The translations under genes were made by a program, and so were the position numbers. Positions 9,619 to 19,500 of a stretch of 64,000 nt of DNA are shown one piece after another; the stretch's first letter is position 1; the number at the start of each line of letters is the position of its first letter. The notes beneath the pieces are model-generated. The model was not told where the DNA came from, did not search any database, and saw only the letters and a program-made list of their open reading frames with translations. Location: assembly GCA_900129675.1 (NCBI GenBank), contig FSRD01000001.1, positions 3,027,501-3,091,500 of the forward strand, in the 5' to 3' direction. The DNA is from Bradyrhizobium erythrophlei. GTDB lineage: Bacteria; Pseudomonadota; Alphaproteobacteria; Rhizobiales; Xanthobacteraceae.

Positions 9619-9691
9619 AATTCCACCCGTGGTCATTGTCGTCCCGGCTCAAGGCCGGGACTACGTAGATGTTTTACCTGCGCCCCAAAGC

Positions 9692-9812
9692 CGTCATTGC
9701 GAGCGAAGCGAAGCAATCCATCGTGCCGCGAAATGAAAGATGGATTGCTTCGTCGCGGAGTTTATCATCGGGCCGGCCGAAGGCCGGACCCGTTGGCTCC
9801 TCGCAATGACGA
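9692..9812. repeat. Dispersed repeat CGTCATTGCGAG...CTCGCAATGACG
   Basis: Long inverted repeat whose outer arms are CGTCATTGCGAG and CTCGCAATGACG and whose inner arms are GAAGCAATCCA and TGGATTGCTTC. Close relatives occur at 29249-29402 and 34218-34338 and, truncated, near 43977-44011. This is a very common intergenic repeat in Bradyrhizobium chromosomes. Here it separates convergent genes. Confidence 0.8.
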
Positions 9813-9838
9813 CCTGCTAAGCCTTCACGTCACCGACC

Positions 9839-11185
9839 TCACGCCTTAGCCGTCGCGACCTCCTCCAGCCCGCGATTGCGCGGCTCGACGCCCCAGGCCC
9901 ACACCACCGCGATCTGAACCACCACCAGGCCGATCATCAGCCAGACCACGCCCGGCAGCTGGTAGGACGCCATCAGGGCGCCGACGATGAAGGGCGAGAC
10001 CACGGTGGCGCCGCGTCCGAGCGTGTTGCAGATGCCGTTGGCGCGCAGCCTGATCTCGGTCGGGAACAGCTCCGTCGTATAAACGCCGAACAGGAGCGCG
10101 GTCTGCACATAGATCGCGACGATCAGCACGAAGCCGACACTCAACACGACCTGCGGATCGGACGCGGCGTTGAAGCGGGCATAGATGTAGCCGGTGATGA
10201 TGGTCACGATCGACGCGCCGATGATGCTCCAGCGCCGTCCGACGGCGTCGGACAAATAGGCGCCGAGCGCGCAGCCGACCAGCGATGCGGCCGACAACAC
10301 CAGCGTATAGGCCAGCGAATTGGTGATAGTCAGTCCCTGGCGCAGGAAGAACTGCGGCAGGAAGATCACGAAGCCGAAGATCAATGTATTGATGGTAATC
10401 AGCACCCAGGAGCCCACGATCATGCGTTGCAAGAGCGGGGGCTTCAGCATGTCGGAGGCGGCGACCTGCGCGACAGTCGCCGGCACCGCCAGCGGCGGCA
10501 GCGTCCCGCCGCCTGCGGATTCCTTTTCGATCGACTGCATCAGGGTTTCGGCTTCCTCGGTGCGGCCCTGCGCTTCAAGCCAGCGCGGCGATTCCGGAAG
10601 ATTCTTGCGCAGATACCAGACGATCAGCGAGCCGACGCCGGCAATAATGAACATCGGGCGCCAGCCAAAGACCGGGATGATCAGGTAGCCAAGCAACGCG
10701 GTCACCGGGAAGCCGGTCACCGTCAGGAACGCCATCATCGACAGCCAGCGTCCGCGCGTCTTCGGCGGCACGAATTCGGTCAGCGTCGAATAGCCGACGA
10801 CGATTTCGGCACCCAGGCCGAGGCCCTGAATGAAGCGGCAGGCGATCAGCTGATTCATATCCTGCGAGAAGGCGGCGGCCAGCGACGCCAGCCCGAAGAT
10901 CAAGAGATTGATCTGATAGGTGAACCGCCGCCCCAGTTTGTCACCGACAAATCCGGTGATCAGCGCGCCCAGCGTCATGCCGACAAAGGTCAGTGAAATG
11001 AATTGCAGATTTTGCGGCAAGGTCGAGAATTTGCTCTGCACCGCCGACGCCAGCACGCCGCCGGCGATATAGAGATCGTATCCGTCGAAAAACATGCCGG
11101 CCCCGACCAGCCAGAAGATCCGGTAGTGAAACGATGAGACCGGGAGCCGGTCGAGCCGTGCGCCGGCGTTTACTGCGTGAGCCAT
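9839..11185 (-). CDS. MFS transporter, sugar porter / metabolite:H+ symporter type
   Basis: Inner-membrane 12-helix carrier of 448 residues. Helix 1 contains GAGMFFDGYDLYIAGG (the Asp is typical of aromatic-acid and metabolite:H+ symporters), loop 2-3 has GDKLGRRFTYQ, and the central loop has LPESPRWLEAQGR, the sugar-porter signature. The ATG at 11185 was chosen because the extra upstream residues are basic and unlike the family. It lies downstream of the aldehyde dehydrogenase on the same strand, separated by a palindromic repeat, so it may import that enzyme's substrate precursor. Substrate unknown. Confidence 0.85.
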   Translation of the reverse strand: MAHAVNAGARLDRLPVSSFHYRIFWLVGAGMFFDGYDLYIAGGVLASAVQSKFSTLPQNLQFISLTFVGMTLGALITGFVGDKLGRRFTYQINLLIFGLASLAAAFSQDMNQLIACRFIQGLGLGAEIVVGYSTLTEFVPPKTRGRWLSMMAFLTVTGFPVTALLGYLIIPVFGWRPMFIIAGVGSLIVWYLRKNLPESPRWLEAQGRTEEAETLMQSIEKESAGGGTLPPLAVPATVAQVAASDMLKPPLLQRMIVGSWVLITINTLIFGFVIFLPQFFLRQGLTITNSLAYTLVLSAASLVGCALGAYLSDAVGRRWSIIGASIVTIITGYIYARFNAASDPQVVLSVGFVLIVAIYVQTALLFGVYTTELFPTEIRLRANGICNTLGRGATVVSPFIVGALMASYQLPGVVWLMIGLVVVQIAVVWAWGVEPRNRGLEEVATAKA

Positions 11186-11276
11186 ATCAAGTTTCCCCCT
11201 TTGTCGCCTTGTTGGCCGATCGGCCCCCGGTCTTCTCTGGACGCGGAGTTGCCGTCGGTTGTTTGCTTTATTGGTG

Positions 11277-11325
11277 GCGCATGATCTTTTCCGAAAACCG
11301 GTACCCACTTTTCGGGATCATGCGC
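11277..11325. repeat. 49-bp palindromic REP-like element, copy 2 (inverted)
   Basis: Same length and ends (GCGCATGATC / GATCATGCGC) as copy 1 at 8894-8942, but the reverse complement; the core is GGTACCCACTT on this strand. It abuts the aldehyde dehydrogenase stop codon, whose last base is the repeat's final base. Confidence 0.8.
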
Positions 11326-12854
11326 TAGTTCAATCGTCGTTGGTTCGCCGTGTCGCGGTACCAGTCGAATGGCTGGTCATGGGTCGCGACCATCACGCTT
11401 TTGGTGTTGAAATGATCGTCAAAACTTTCGGTGCCGCATTCGCGGCCGATGCCGGAATCGCCGACGCCGCCCCAGGGCGAGGCCGGGTCGAGGCGGTGAT
11501 GGTCGTTGATCCAGACGATACCGGCCTTGACGGCGGACGCGACGCGATGGGCGCGGCCGATGTCGCGGGTGCGGATCGCCGCCGCCAGTCCAAACGGGGA
11601 ATCATTGGCGAGCCGCAGCGCGTCGGCCTCGTCCTTGAACGGCGTCACCGAGGTGAAGGGACCGAACACTTCCTCCTGAAAGATGCGCATGTCGGATTTC
11701 ACGTCGGCAAACACCGTCGGCGCGACGAAATAGCCATTGTCGTGGCCGGGCACTTTGGCGGCGACACCGCCGGTGACGAGGCGCGCGCCGTCTTCATGGC
11801 CGAACCGCGAATAGGTGAGCACGCGGTCGCGCTGCCGTGCCGAAATCACCGGGCCGAGCTGGGTTGCGGGATCGAAAGGATCGCCGATCCGGATGGTCTC
11901 TGTCTTCGCCTTCAGCTTTTCGACGAACTCGTCATAGATCAAGGCCTGCACGATGTGGCGGGAGGCGCAGACGCAGGTCTGGCCCGCGCCGATGAAGGCG
12001 CCGAACGCGGCGTAATTGACCGCCCGGTCGACATCGAAATCGTCGAACACCATCACGGGGGTCTTGCCGCCGAGTTCCATGGTCTGGTGCGCGAACACTT
12101 TTGCCGCGGCGCCACCGGCAATGCGACCGGCCTCGGTGCCGCCGGTCAGCACCAGCTTGTTGATGTCGGGGTGTTCGGCCAGCATCTTGCCGGCGGTTTG
12201 GCCGAGGCCCAATACGATGTTGAACACGCCGGGCGGCAGGCCGGCCTCGGTAAAAATCTGCGCCAGTTTCAGCGTCGTCAGCGGCGTGTATTCCGACGGC
12301 TTGACCACGGTAACGCATCCGCTCGCCAGCACCGCGGCCAGCGACTTGCACAGGATCATCAAGGGATGGTTGAACGGCGTGCAATTGGCGACGATGCCGA
12401 TCGGGGTGCGCAGGGTGTAGTTCAAATAGGCGCCTTCGACGGGGATCACGGAGTCGCGACGCGCCAGCGCCAGTCCTGCAAAGTAGCGGAAGAAATCCGG
12501 CAGCCGCGACAATTGCGCGCGGGTCTCGTTGACGGGACGGCCGTTGTTCAGCGTCTCCAGCCGGTACAGCGTGTCGAGATTGGCCTCGAACGCATCCGCG
12601 AGCCGATTGACCAGCCGCGCCCGCGCGCGCGTATCCATGCCGCCCCACGCCTTGCCTTCGAAGGCTAAGCGGGCGCTCTTCATGGCGCGGTCGATGTCTT
12701 CCCTGGTCGAATTCGGGATCCGCGCGATCACGTCGCCGGTGGCGGGATTGCGGACGTCGAGCATCTCGCCGTTACCGGCCTCGATTTCGCGGCCGTCGAC
12801 GAAATTGCCGTGGATTTCGACGTCGATGGACGCCGGTTTCGAAGGAATATTCAT
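11325..12854 (-). CDS. Aldehyde dehydrogenase (NAD(P)+-dependent)
   Basis: Cytoplasmic ALDH-superfamily enzyme, 509 residues, oxidising an aldehyde to its acid. Motifs: cofactor segment TPFNHPLM and VVKPSEYTPLT, general-base Glu in MELGGKTPVMVF, nucleophile Cys in GAGQTCVCASR, and EEVFGPFTSVTPF towards the C-terminus. The start at 12854 lies 2 bp beyond the GntR gene's stop, so the two are almost certainly one operon with the regulator first. Substrate cannot be assigned from sequence; relatives act in aromatic and amine catabolism. Confidence 0.9.
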   Translation of the reverse strand: MNIPSKPASIDVEIHGNFVDGREIEAGNGEMLDVRNPATGDVIARIPNSTREDIDRAMKSARLAFEGKAWGGMDTRARARLVNRLADAFEANLDTLYRLETLNNGRPVNETRAQLSRLPDFFRYFAGLALARRDSVIPVEGAYLNYTLRTPIGIVANCTPFNHPLMILCKSLAAVLASGCVTVVKPSEYTPLTTLKLAQIFTEAGLPPGVFNIVLGLGQTAGKMLAEHPDINKLVLTGGTEAGRIAGGAAAKVFAHQTMELGGKTPVMVFDDFDVDRAVNYAAFGAFIGAGQTCVCASRHIVQALIYDEFVEKLKAKTETIRIGDPFDPATQLGPVISARQRDRVLTYSRFGHEDGARLVTGGVAAKVPGHDNGYFVAPTVFADVKSDMRIFQEEVFGPFTSVTPFKDEADALRLANDSPFGLAAAIRTRDIGRAHRVASAVKAGIVWINDHHRLDPASPWGGVGDSGIGRECGTESFDDHFNTKSVMVATHDQPFDWYRDTANQRRLN

Positions 12855-12856
12855 GC

Positions 12857-13501
12857 CTACCTCTCTTCGACGATGACGGCGTTGCGCTTCAGCGCCGGCA
12901 GCACGCGTTTTTCGGTCTGTGCGATGTGGGCCTTGATGATGCGGCCGGCGCCGCGGCCGTCGCGCCGCTGCATCGCCTCGATCAGGGCTACGTGCTCGCC
13001 GACCAGTTTTAAGGGGTCGTGGCCCCTGAGATTGGCGACGCTGACGCGCACCAGCCGGTCGGCCTGTCCGATCAGGTCGCACAACGCCGCGGCCATGCGG
13101 CGATTGCCGGAAGCATGGGCCAGCGCGGAGTGAAACGCGCGGTTATAGGCGATGAAATCTTCGTAGTTGCCCGAGAAGCGGCGGAATTCGTTCAGCGACT
13201 TCAGCACGGCGTCGGTGGCGTTCTCGATCGCCTCCGCCACGCAGGCGGGCTCCAGCGCGAGGCGGAATCGCAACAGGTCGCGCGCGTCCGAAAGCGAGAT
13301 CGGATTGACGCGGTAGCCCTGGCGCGGCTGCACGGTGACGAGATGCTCGCGCGCGAGCCGCAGCAGCGCCTCGCGCACCGGCTGGCGGCTCACGGCATAG
13401 CGTTCGGCGAGATCCTGCTCGCGCATATCATCGCCCGGCGCGAAGTGACATGTCAGAATATCAGAGCGCAGGCTCTCATAGACATTATCCCGTAAAAGCA
13501 T
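12857..13501 (-). CDS. GntR family regulator, FadR/FCD subfamily
   Basis: Transcription factor of 214 residues. The N-terminal winged helix-turn-helix has VYESLRSDIL, DMREQDLAERYAVSRQPVREALLRLA and a wing with VQPRQGYRVNPI. The C-terminal all-helical FCD ligand domain has the metal-type pattern AYNRAFHSALAHASGN and HVALIEAMQRRDG. First gene of the regulator-aldehyde dehydrogenase operon, so it probably controls that operon in response to the pathway's substrate. Two imperfect palindromes just upstream (13540-13571) are candidate operators. Confidence 0.9.
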   Translation of the reverse strand: MLLRDNVYESLRSDILTCHFAPGDDMREQDLAERYAVSRQPVREALLRLAREHLVTVQPRQGYRVNPISLSDARDLLRFRLALEPACVAEAIENATDAVLKSLNEFRRFSGNYEDFIAYNRAFHSALAHASGNRRMAAALCDLIGQADRLVRVSVANLRGHDPLKLVGEHVALIEAMQRRDGRGAGRIIKAHIAQTEKRVLPALKRNAVIVEER

Positions 13502-13539
13502 CGAAATTCCTTCCGCAGTCGGGTCATAATCTTGCAGTG

Positions 13540-13571
13540 GTGAAATATCACGTCAAGACCTAAAGACTTGA
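13540..13571. promoter_or_regulatory. Candidate GntR operator palindromes
   Basis: GTGA-AATA-TCAC at 13540-13551 and TCAAGACCTAAAGACTTGA at 13553-13571 (one mismatch between arms) lie 39-70 bp upstream of the GntR start, in the region shared with the rightward hydrolase gene. Position and symmetry suggest regulator binding; there is no direct proof. Confidence 0.35.
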
Positions 13572-13652
13572 ATTCCGCGTGTTTTGATCTATCAATCGGC
13601 GGATTGGCGTACCCATGCGGGGCGTCGCGCGATGTTGGAAAGAGAGACCGGG

Positions 13653-14447
13653 ATGGATCGGCTTTTGGCGCAGGGCACCGTCAACGCAGCGCAGTCGGGC
13701 AATGGACCGCCGTTGTTTCTGTTCCACTCACTGTTGTCGGACCGGGCGAGTTTCGACGCCATCGTGCCGGAATTATCGAAATGGTATCGCGTGATCGTTC
13801 CGGAATTGCCGGGTTTTGGCCGATCGCACGCGGTCGGCGGCGGCCTCGCCGAGGTCGCCGACCGGATGGCGGAAGCGGTCAAGGACGCCGCCGGCGGTGA
13901 GGACGCCATCGTGCTCGGCAACGGCTATGGCGGCTTCGTCGCGCTGCAAATGGCTATTCGTCACCCCGGCATCGCGACGGGGCTTATTCTCGCCGACAGC
14001 GGCGCGGCGTTCTCGGAACCGGGCCGCGAGGCTTTTCGCAACATGGCGGCGGCCGCCATGGCCAAGGGGCTGTCGGCGATCACCGATGTCGCGATGCGCC
14101 GGCTGTTCGCGCCGGACTTTCAGGCTGGCCATCCCGAGCTGATGGCCGATCGCCGCCAGGCCTTTCTCAGGACCGATCCGCAAGTTTTTCGCGCCGCCTG
14201 CGATGCGCTCGCCAGCCTCGATCTGCGGCCCGAGCTCGACAAGGTGAAGATGCCGGTCCTCGTGCTGGTCGGCGAACATGACGAGGCGACGCCGCCGCCG
14301 ATGTCGCACGAACTGGCGGCGGGCCTGCCGCAGGCGCATCTCAAGGTCATCCCGGGCTGTGCGCATGTGCCGCAGCTGCAATCGCCGGCGATCTTTCTCG
14401 AGATGATCGGCGATTTCCTGCCCGCTTCGCACTCCGCGCCGGCGTAA
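13653..14447 (+). CDS. Alpha/beta hydrolase fold protein lacking the nucleophile Ser
   Basis: 264-residue protein with the alpha/beta hydrolase layout: oxyanion strand PLFLFHSLLSDRASFDAIVPEL, acid Asp in VLVGEHDEATPP and catalytic His in IPGCAHVPQLQSP. The nucleophile elbow reads G-N-G-Y-G-G, so the usual Ser is Gly91. Ester hydrolysis by the normal mechanism is therefore not expected; it may be a non-hydrolytic member of the fold (a lyase, or a binding role) or inactive. The start at 13653 is preceded by GAGAGACCGGG; an ATG at 13632 is possible. It is divergent from the GntR-aldehyde dehydrogenase operon. Confidence 0.8.
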   Translation: MDRLLAQGTVNAAQSGNGPPLFLFHSLLSDRASFDAIVPELSKWYRVIVPELPGFGRSHAVGGGLAEVADRMAEAVKDAAGGEDAIVLGNGYGGFVALQMAIRHPGIATGLILADSGAAFSEPGREAFRNMAAAAMAKGLSAITDVAMRRLFAPDFQAGHPELMADRRQAFLRTDPQVFRAACDALASLDLRPELDKVKMPVLVLVGEHDEATPPPMSHELAAGLPQAHLKVIPGCAHVPQLQSPAIFLEMIGDFLPASHSAPA

Positions 14448-14536
14448 GTCGTCGCCGCCGTCATACAACCAAAACTTGTAAAATGGCGCGACCCTCCGTA
14501 GCCTAGTCGAAGCGGGTTTTTGCAGGGGGAAGGATC

Positions 14537-16507
14537 ATGGATTTTTTCCGCGCATATAGAGCGAAGGACAGGGCGACATCGACCTACTTCATCGAAAGCA
14601 CTGCGCCCGACAACGTCGATGACGAAGCGCCGCCATCGGACCTGCCGCCGGAGTATGCACCCTATCTGGAAAAGATGGATGATTCCGAGAAAGCGGTGCA
14701 GCGGATTGCGGAAGATTTGGGCAAAGGAGAAAAGCCAAATCTGGTCGTAATGGTTCACGGCTTCAATAATCCGGGGCCGAATGTGTTGCGGATGTATACA
14801 TCCGCCGTCCTGGCTATCGGTCGTGACCCGCAGATCAGCGGCCGGGAAGGTCTCGTCTGCGTCGGCTATCGCTGGCCATCGGAAAATATGGGAGCACCGA
14901 GGCGTGGTGCCAGGGACGCTCTGCCGACGCTCGCGGGCTGGATTCTGACGTTGGGCATCCTTGTCGTCGTGATCTCGCTTCCGTTCTATTTTATCCCGGG
15001 CACGGCGAATGTCGTTCTGAACTGGCTCGGCCGGCTTGGCGAGCACGTCTTTACGCTGATCGGCTGGACCGCGGCCGGCCTGATGCTGATGGCCGTGCTG
15101 CTGCGGATTATCGTGTATTTTCGCGACAATTACCGCGCCTCGAATTACGGCATACCCGATCTCATCCAGGTCATTCGTGCCATCGACGCCGAAATCATGC
15201 GTCAGCGTGAACAGAGCAGCAGGACAGAGCCATGGCCGCGGGTTCAACTCTCCTTCATCGGCCACAGCATGGGTGGTTTCGTTGTCACCAATGCCATCCG
15301 TACCTTGTCCGACGTCTTTGCCGTGCCGGTCGATGCCTTGAATTCCTACGGAGCCGGTTCACCGCCCACACTGCGGCCCGAACCGCCGCTCAATTTGATC
15401 GGCAAAACCTTCGAGCTCAAGCGGTTCGTGCTGGCGTCGCCGGACATTCCGGCCGAGACATTGTTGTCCACGCGCGGCAATTTCCTGGCCTCGGCGTTGT
15501 CACGCTTTGACGAAGCCTATCTGTTCAGCAACGAGGGCGACGAGGTTTTGCGGCAGATATCGACGCTGGCGAATTACTTCGTGTTCCCCGCCAAGAGCAA
15601 GAACCACGGCTTTCGGCTCGGCAATGTCGAGATACTGTCGCGCAGTTTCGGCATGATCGACGTCAACGAGCAGGATTATCTGCGGGTGCTGCGGATCGGA
15701 AATCTGACGCTGCAGGAATTGTACGACACGCTCGAGGACGCCAGGGAGAAACGTCTCGTGACCGCCGCAGCGGCACCCGAACAGGCTCCACTGCCCAAGA
15801 GGTTCACCTATTTTGACTGTACCGATTATATCGACCGCGATAATCCGGATAAGCCCGACACCCGAAACAACTGGCTGGCGCTGCTGACCTTTGCGAGATG
15901 GCGCAAGGAGTACGACGCCGAGGCCAGGCTGAGATGGTACTCGCACCTCCATCTGCTCTTCGCGTATGTCGTGCATCATCAAAAGCCGAACGTACATGGT
16001 GGTTATTTCGAGGGCATGCTGTCGCAAGAGCTGATCTACCGGCTCGCCTGCCTCGGCTATGACGACACGGTCCGCGCCTATGGCGACGAAGCTGTGCTTG
16101 GGGAGGCGTGTGCGCAGAAGCAAATCCGGATGCTGGTGTCGCCAATGCTGTGGAACACTCGCCGCGCGAACGCATCGGTCGCACCGCCCGCGCCGGCAGG
16201 CGAGCCGACGCGGACCGCGAGGCAGGCGGCACCGCAGCGCGTGCCGCAGGCGGGCGCGCCGACCCCCCAGGTGGTTCCCGATCTGGTCGGCAAGTCCATT
16301 GTCGTGGCGCGCGAGGAAGTCGCAGTCGTTCGCGAAAGACACATGGAGGCGACACCGCCGGTGAGCGGTGTCGAGCCGCAGGTCCTGTTGCTGGAGATCA
16401 CGAGGCCGGCAGACGGCAAGCCCGCTGGAGAGGTGCTGAGCCAGACCCCGCCGGCAGGCAGCCCGCTGGCACAGCGGACGTCGATCGAAGTGGTGATTGC
16501 GAAGTGA
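14537..16507 (+). CDS. Membrane alpha/beta hydrolase with C-terminal PASTA-like domain
   Basis: 656 residues. The N-terminal part has the strand LVVMVHGFNNPGPN, then two membrane helices at about residues 135-190 (LAGWILTLGILVVVISLPF and FTLIGWTAAGLMLMAVLL), then the nucleophile elbow FIGHSMGGFV with Ser244. This resembles the DUF900-type esterase/lipase group, interrupted by the helices. After a Pro/Ala linker, residues 579-656 (VPDLVGKSIVVAREE to GEVLSQTPPAGSPLAQ and IEVVIAK) match a PASTA repeat, usually found in cell-wall-sensing kinases and PBPs. The start follows GGGGGAAGG. Substrate unknown. The fusion is unusual. Confidence 0.75.
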   Translation: MDFFRAYRAKDRATSTYFIESTAPDNVDDEAPPSDLPPEYAPYLEKMDDSEKAVQRIAEDLGKGEKPNLVVMVHGFNNPGPNVLRMYTSAVLAIGRDPQISGREGLVCVGYRWPSENMGAPRRGARDALPTLAGWILTLGILVVVISLPFYFIPGTANVVLNWLGRLGEHVFTLIGWTAAGLMLMAVLLRIIVYFRDNYRASNYGIPDLIQVIRAIDAEIMRQREQSSRTEPWPRVQLSFIGHSMGGFVVTNAIRTLSDVFAVPVDALNSYGAGSPPTLRPEPPLNLIGKTFELKRFVLASPDIPAETLLSTRGNFLASALSRFDEAYLFSNEGDEVLRQISTLANYFVFPAKSKNHGFRLGNVEILSRSFGMIDVNEQDYLRVLRIGNLTLQELYDTLEDAREKRLVTAAAAPEQAPLPKRFTYFDCTDYIDRDNPDKPDTRNNWLALLTFARWRKEYDAEARLRWYSHLHLLFAYVVHHQKPNVHGGYFEGMLSQELIYRLACLGYDDTVRAYGDEAVLGEACAQKQIRMLVSPMLWNTRRANASVAPPAPAGEPTRTARQAAPQRVPQAGAPTPQVVPDLVGKSIVVAREEVAVVRERHMEATPPVSGVEPQVLLLEITRPADGKPAGEVLSQTPPAGSPLAQRTSIEVVIAK

Positions 16508-16575
16508 CGGCGCGGCCGGGGTCGAAAGCGCGGGCGATTGGATCGCGGTTCTGATTCAATCAGAACCGATCATGC

Positions 16576-19500
16576 TCACGCCCTGGCGGTCGCGTGCGAA
16601 AACACCACTTCGATCAGCGTGCCCGTACGGCCGCCGGTCTTGATCTGGAATTTGGCGCGGTTGGCTTCGACCAGGGCCTTGGTCAGCGACAGATTGACCG
16701 GCGAATTGTCGGAGGACTGATCCGATGGCGGCGGGGTGCGGAACGGCTCCAGCGCCGCGGCCACCTCGTTATCGTTGAGGCCCTGGCCGGTATCGCGGAC
16801 GCGCAGCACCACCTCGCCGAAATCCGACAGCGCCGTGGAGACGATGACCTGGCCGCCGGCATTGGCGAGATGGATCGAATTGCCGATCAGGTTCAGCGTG
16901 ATCTGGCGCAGTGCGCGGGCGTCGGCCACCACCGGCGGCAACATATGCGCAAGCGACGTGCGGATGATGATGCGTTCGCGGTTGGCCTGCGGCTGCATGA
17001 CAGCGACGCAGCTCTCGACCAGTTCATTGAGGTTCTGGTTGGTGAAGGAAAGATCGAGCTTGCCGGTTTCGATCCGCGACAAATCGAGCAAATCGTTGAT
17101 GATGGCGATCACCCGTTCGCCGGAGGCGCGGATGTCCTTCATGTATTCGGCGTAGCGCTCGTTGCCGAGCGAACCGAAACGCTCGCCGATCATCACCTCG
17201 GCAAAACCGATGATGGCGTTCAGCGGCGTGCGCACCTCATGGCTGATCCGCGCCAGGACGTCGGCCTTGGCGCTGGCGCCCCGATCGGCCAACCGCCGCG
17301 CCTCGCGCAATTCGCCCTCGGTCTTTTTTGCAGGCGTCAGATCGCGGAACACGGCGAAGAAATTCGGCCCGTCGGTCCGCGTCCGTCCCATGGTCATCGC
17401 CAGCGGGATGAGGCCGCCCCTGGCGACGCGCCCGAGCGCATCGAGGCCGTGGTCGAGCAGACTTTCGACGCTGCCGGATTTGATGCTGGCGAGATAGTCG
17501 AACACCGCGTGCTGGCTCTCCGGCGCGAACAAATCGGCGAGATTGCGCTGCACGAGCTCGGCGCCGTCATAGCCGAACAGCGCTTCGGCGCTGCGATTGG
17601 CCGAATTGATATTGCCCTCGGCGTCGAACATCACGATGCCTTCGGCCGTGGTGTCGAGGATGGCGCCAAGTTCCTCGGCGTCGGCGTGGCCGACTGCCGA
17701 GGGCTCGACGACCGGGGCCGCTTCCGCGATCGCAGGCGCGACAGCCGCGCCTTGCGAATGCTGGCCCGAAAAGATCAAAGCAAGCGCGGAATCGCCGTCC
17801 CAAGAAATCGTGTAGAGGCGGGCGCCGACGGCCTGCGGCGGCGTCTGTTGTTCCGACGGCTGGCTCGCGGAAATCTTGACCGGCGTGCCGGTGTCCGACG
17901 TGCTGGAGGCGTTTGACACGCCGGGCTCGACATAGAGCGCGTCGAGGCCGCCGGCTTCCTCCAGCGCGTGCAGGCCGGCATAGCCCATCTGCGCTAGAAA
18001 CGCGGGGTTGGCGTAGAGCAGCCGGTCGAGCCGGTAGATCAGCACGCCGACGGGAACGAGATCGAGCAGGGCCTTGTCGCGTTTGGCCTCGCCACGCGCG
18101 GGCGGTTCGGGGGGCGCCAGCCAATCGGGTTGTTCGCCGGCCGGCGGTTCGCTGTTCAGTTCACTTTTCAGTTCACTTGCAACGTCGCGCGTTTCGGACG
18201 CGGGCGGCCCGACCACGGTCTCGTCGACATCGATCGCGGGCGGCGTCGTGTCCGCGCCCATCTCGGTCTCGAGCCGCGCCGACAATTGCCGCGCGAGTTC
18301 GTTGAAGGCGCTGTTTTCGACCGGCGTCAGCGACGGCGGTTTGCTGTCGCCGATCGGGCGGAACGGCAACACATTCTTCGGCGTTGCCGCGGGCATTTCC
18401 ACGGGCGTTTCCACGGGCGTTTCCAAATCGGTTTGTTGTGAAGTCTCTACTGCTGTCGGTTCGGGCAATTCAGCAGGCGGAGCTGACGCAACGGTGGGGG
18501 CGCCGGGAATATCCGCGATGGGCGGCTCCTCGGCGGTCCAGTTTTCCGGAGCCAAATTTTCCTGAGGCAAGGTTTCCTCAGGCAAGTCTTTGGCAGGAAG
18601 GTCTTCGGTGAGCAGGCTTTCGGTGAGCAGGTTTTCAGTGAGTAATTCTTGAGTAGGTAATTCTTGTGTTGGCGTGTCGTGAGCGGACGCGTCGTTTCGA
18701 TCTTCGCCCGGCGCGTTCGGGGCCGGAGCAGCCTTAACGACGTCGGCCGACAGCGCTTGCGGCGGCGCACCGAAGAATTCATAGCGGCGCAACGCGGCCA
18801 GCCGCGCCAGTCCGTCGAGGTCGCGGCACACGCCGAAGCCCCGATAGCCGGCAAAATTCCGCGTGCGGTCGAAGATCGGCAGGCCCGACAATTCGACCGG
18901 CAGGCGGCCGCCGCCATCGACCGGCCAGTTCAGCGTGATGCCGCTCCAGGTATCGCGCGTGGCGAACGCCTTCATCACGCGGCCTTCGGGATCGAGTCCG
19001 AAAGCGTGCGAGATGTCGCTCCACAGCCGGCCGAAACCGGCGGCGGTGCGCGTACCGATCAGGCGGGTGAATTCGTCCGAGCCGAGCGAGAAGCGGCTCT
19101 CGTGATCCATCTGCCACATGAAGCGCAGCGGCAGCCGGCGCGTATTCGGCAGCGGCTCGTCGAGCCATGACGACGCCTTGACCGGCATCGGCGCCTGCGC
19201 CGGCGCGGATATTTCGACGGCCGGTGGTGGCGGCGATGCTGCAACGGGCGCAGGCGCCGGCTCCTCGACAGGCGCGACTGCCGGTTCATCGGCGACGGCC
19301 TCGACATAGGGCGATGGCTCGTGCGGCGGCACTTCGATCTCCGGTGTCACCGTCTGCTGCGGCAGTTCGGAATGCGGGGAATCAACAGGCGGCGTTTCAT
19401 CATACGATGTTTCGCTGTCTGACGCTTCGACCGGCGCGCCTCCGTCATGCGGGAGGTCGGGTGGCGGCGTCTGCATGTCGGGTTCGGCCGGCTCCTCCGC

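Noticed and set aside
13580..13595. TTGATCTATCAA near the hydrolase gene as an FNR/FixK site
   Set aside because: The gap between half-sites is 2 bp, not 4, so it does not fit the consensus.
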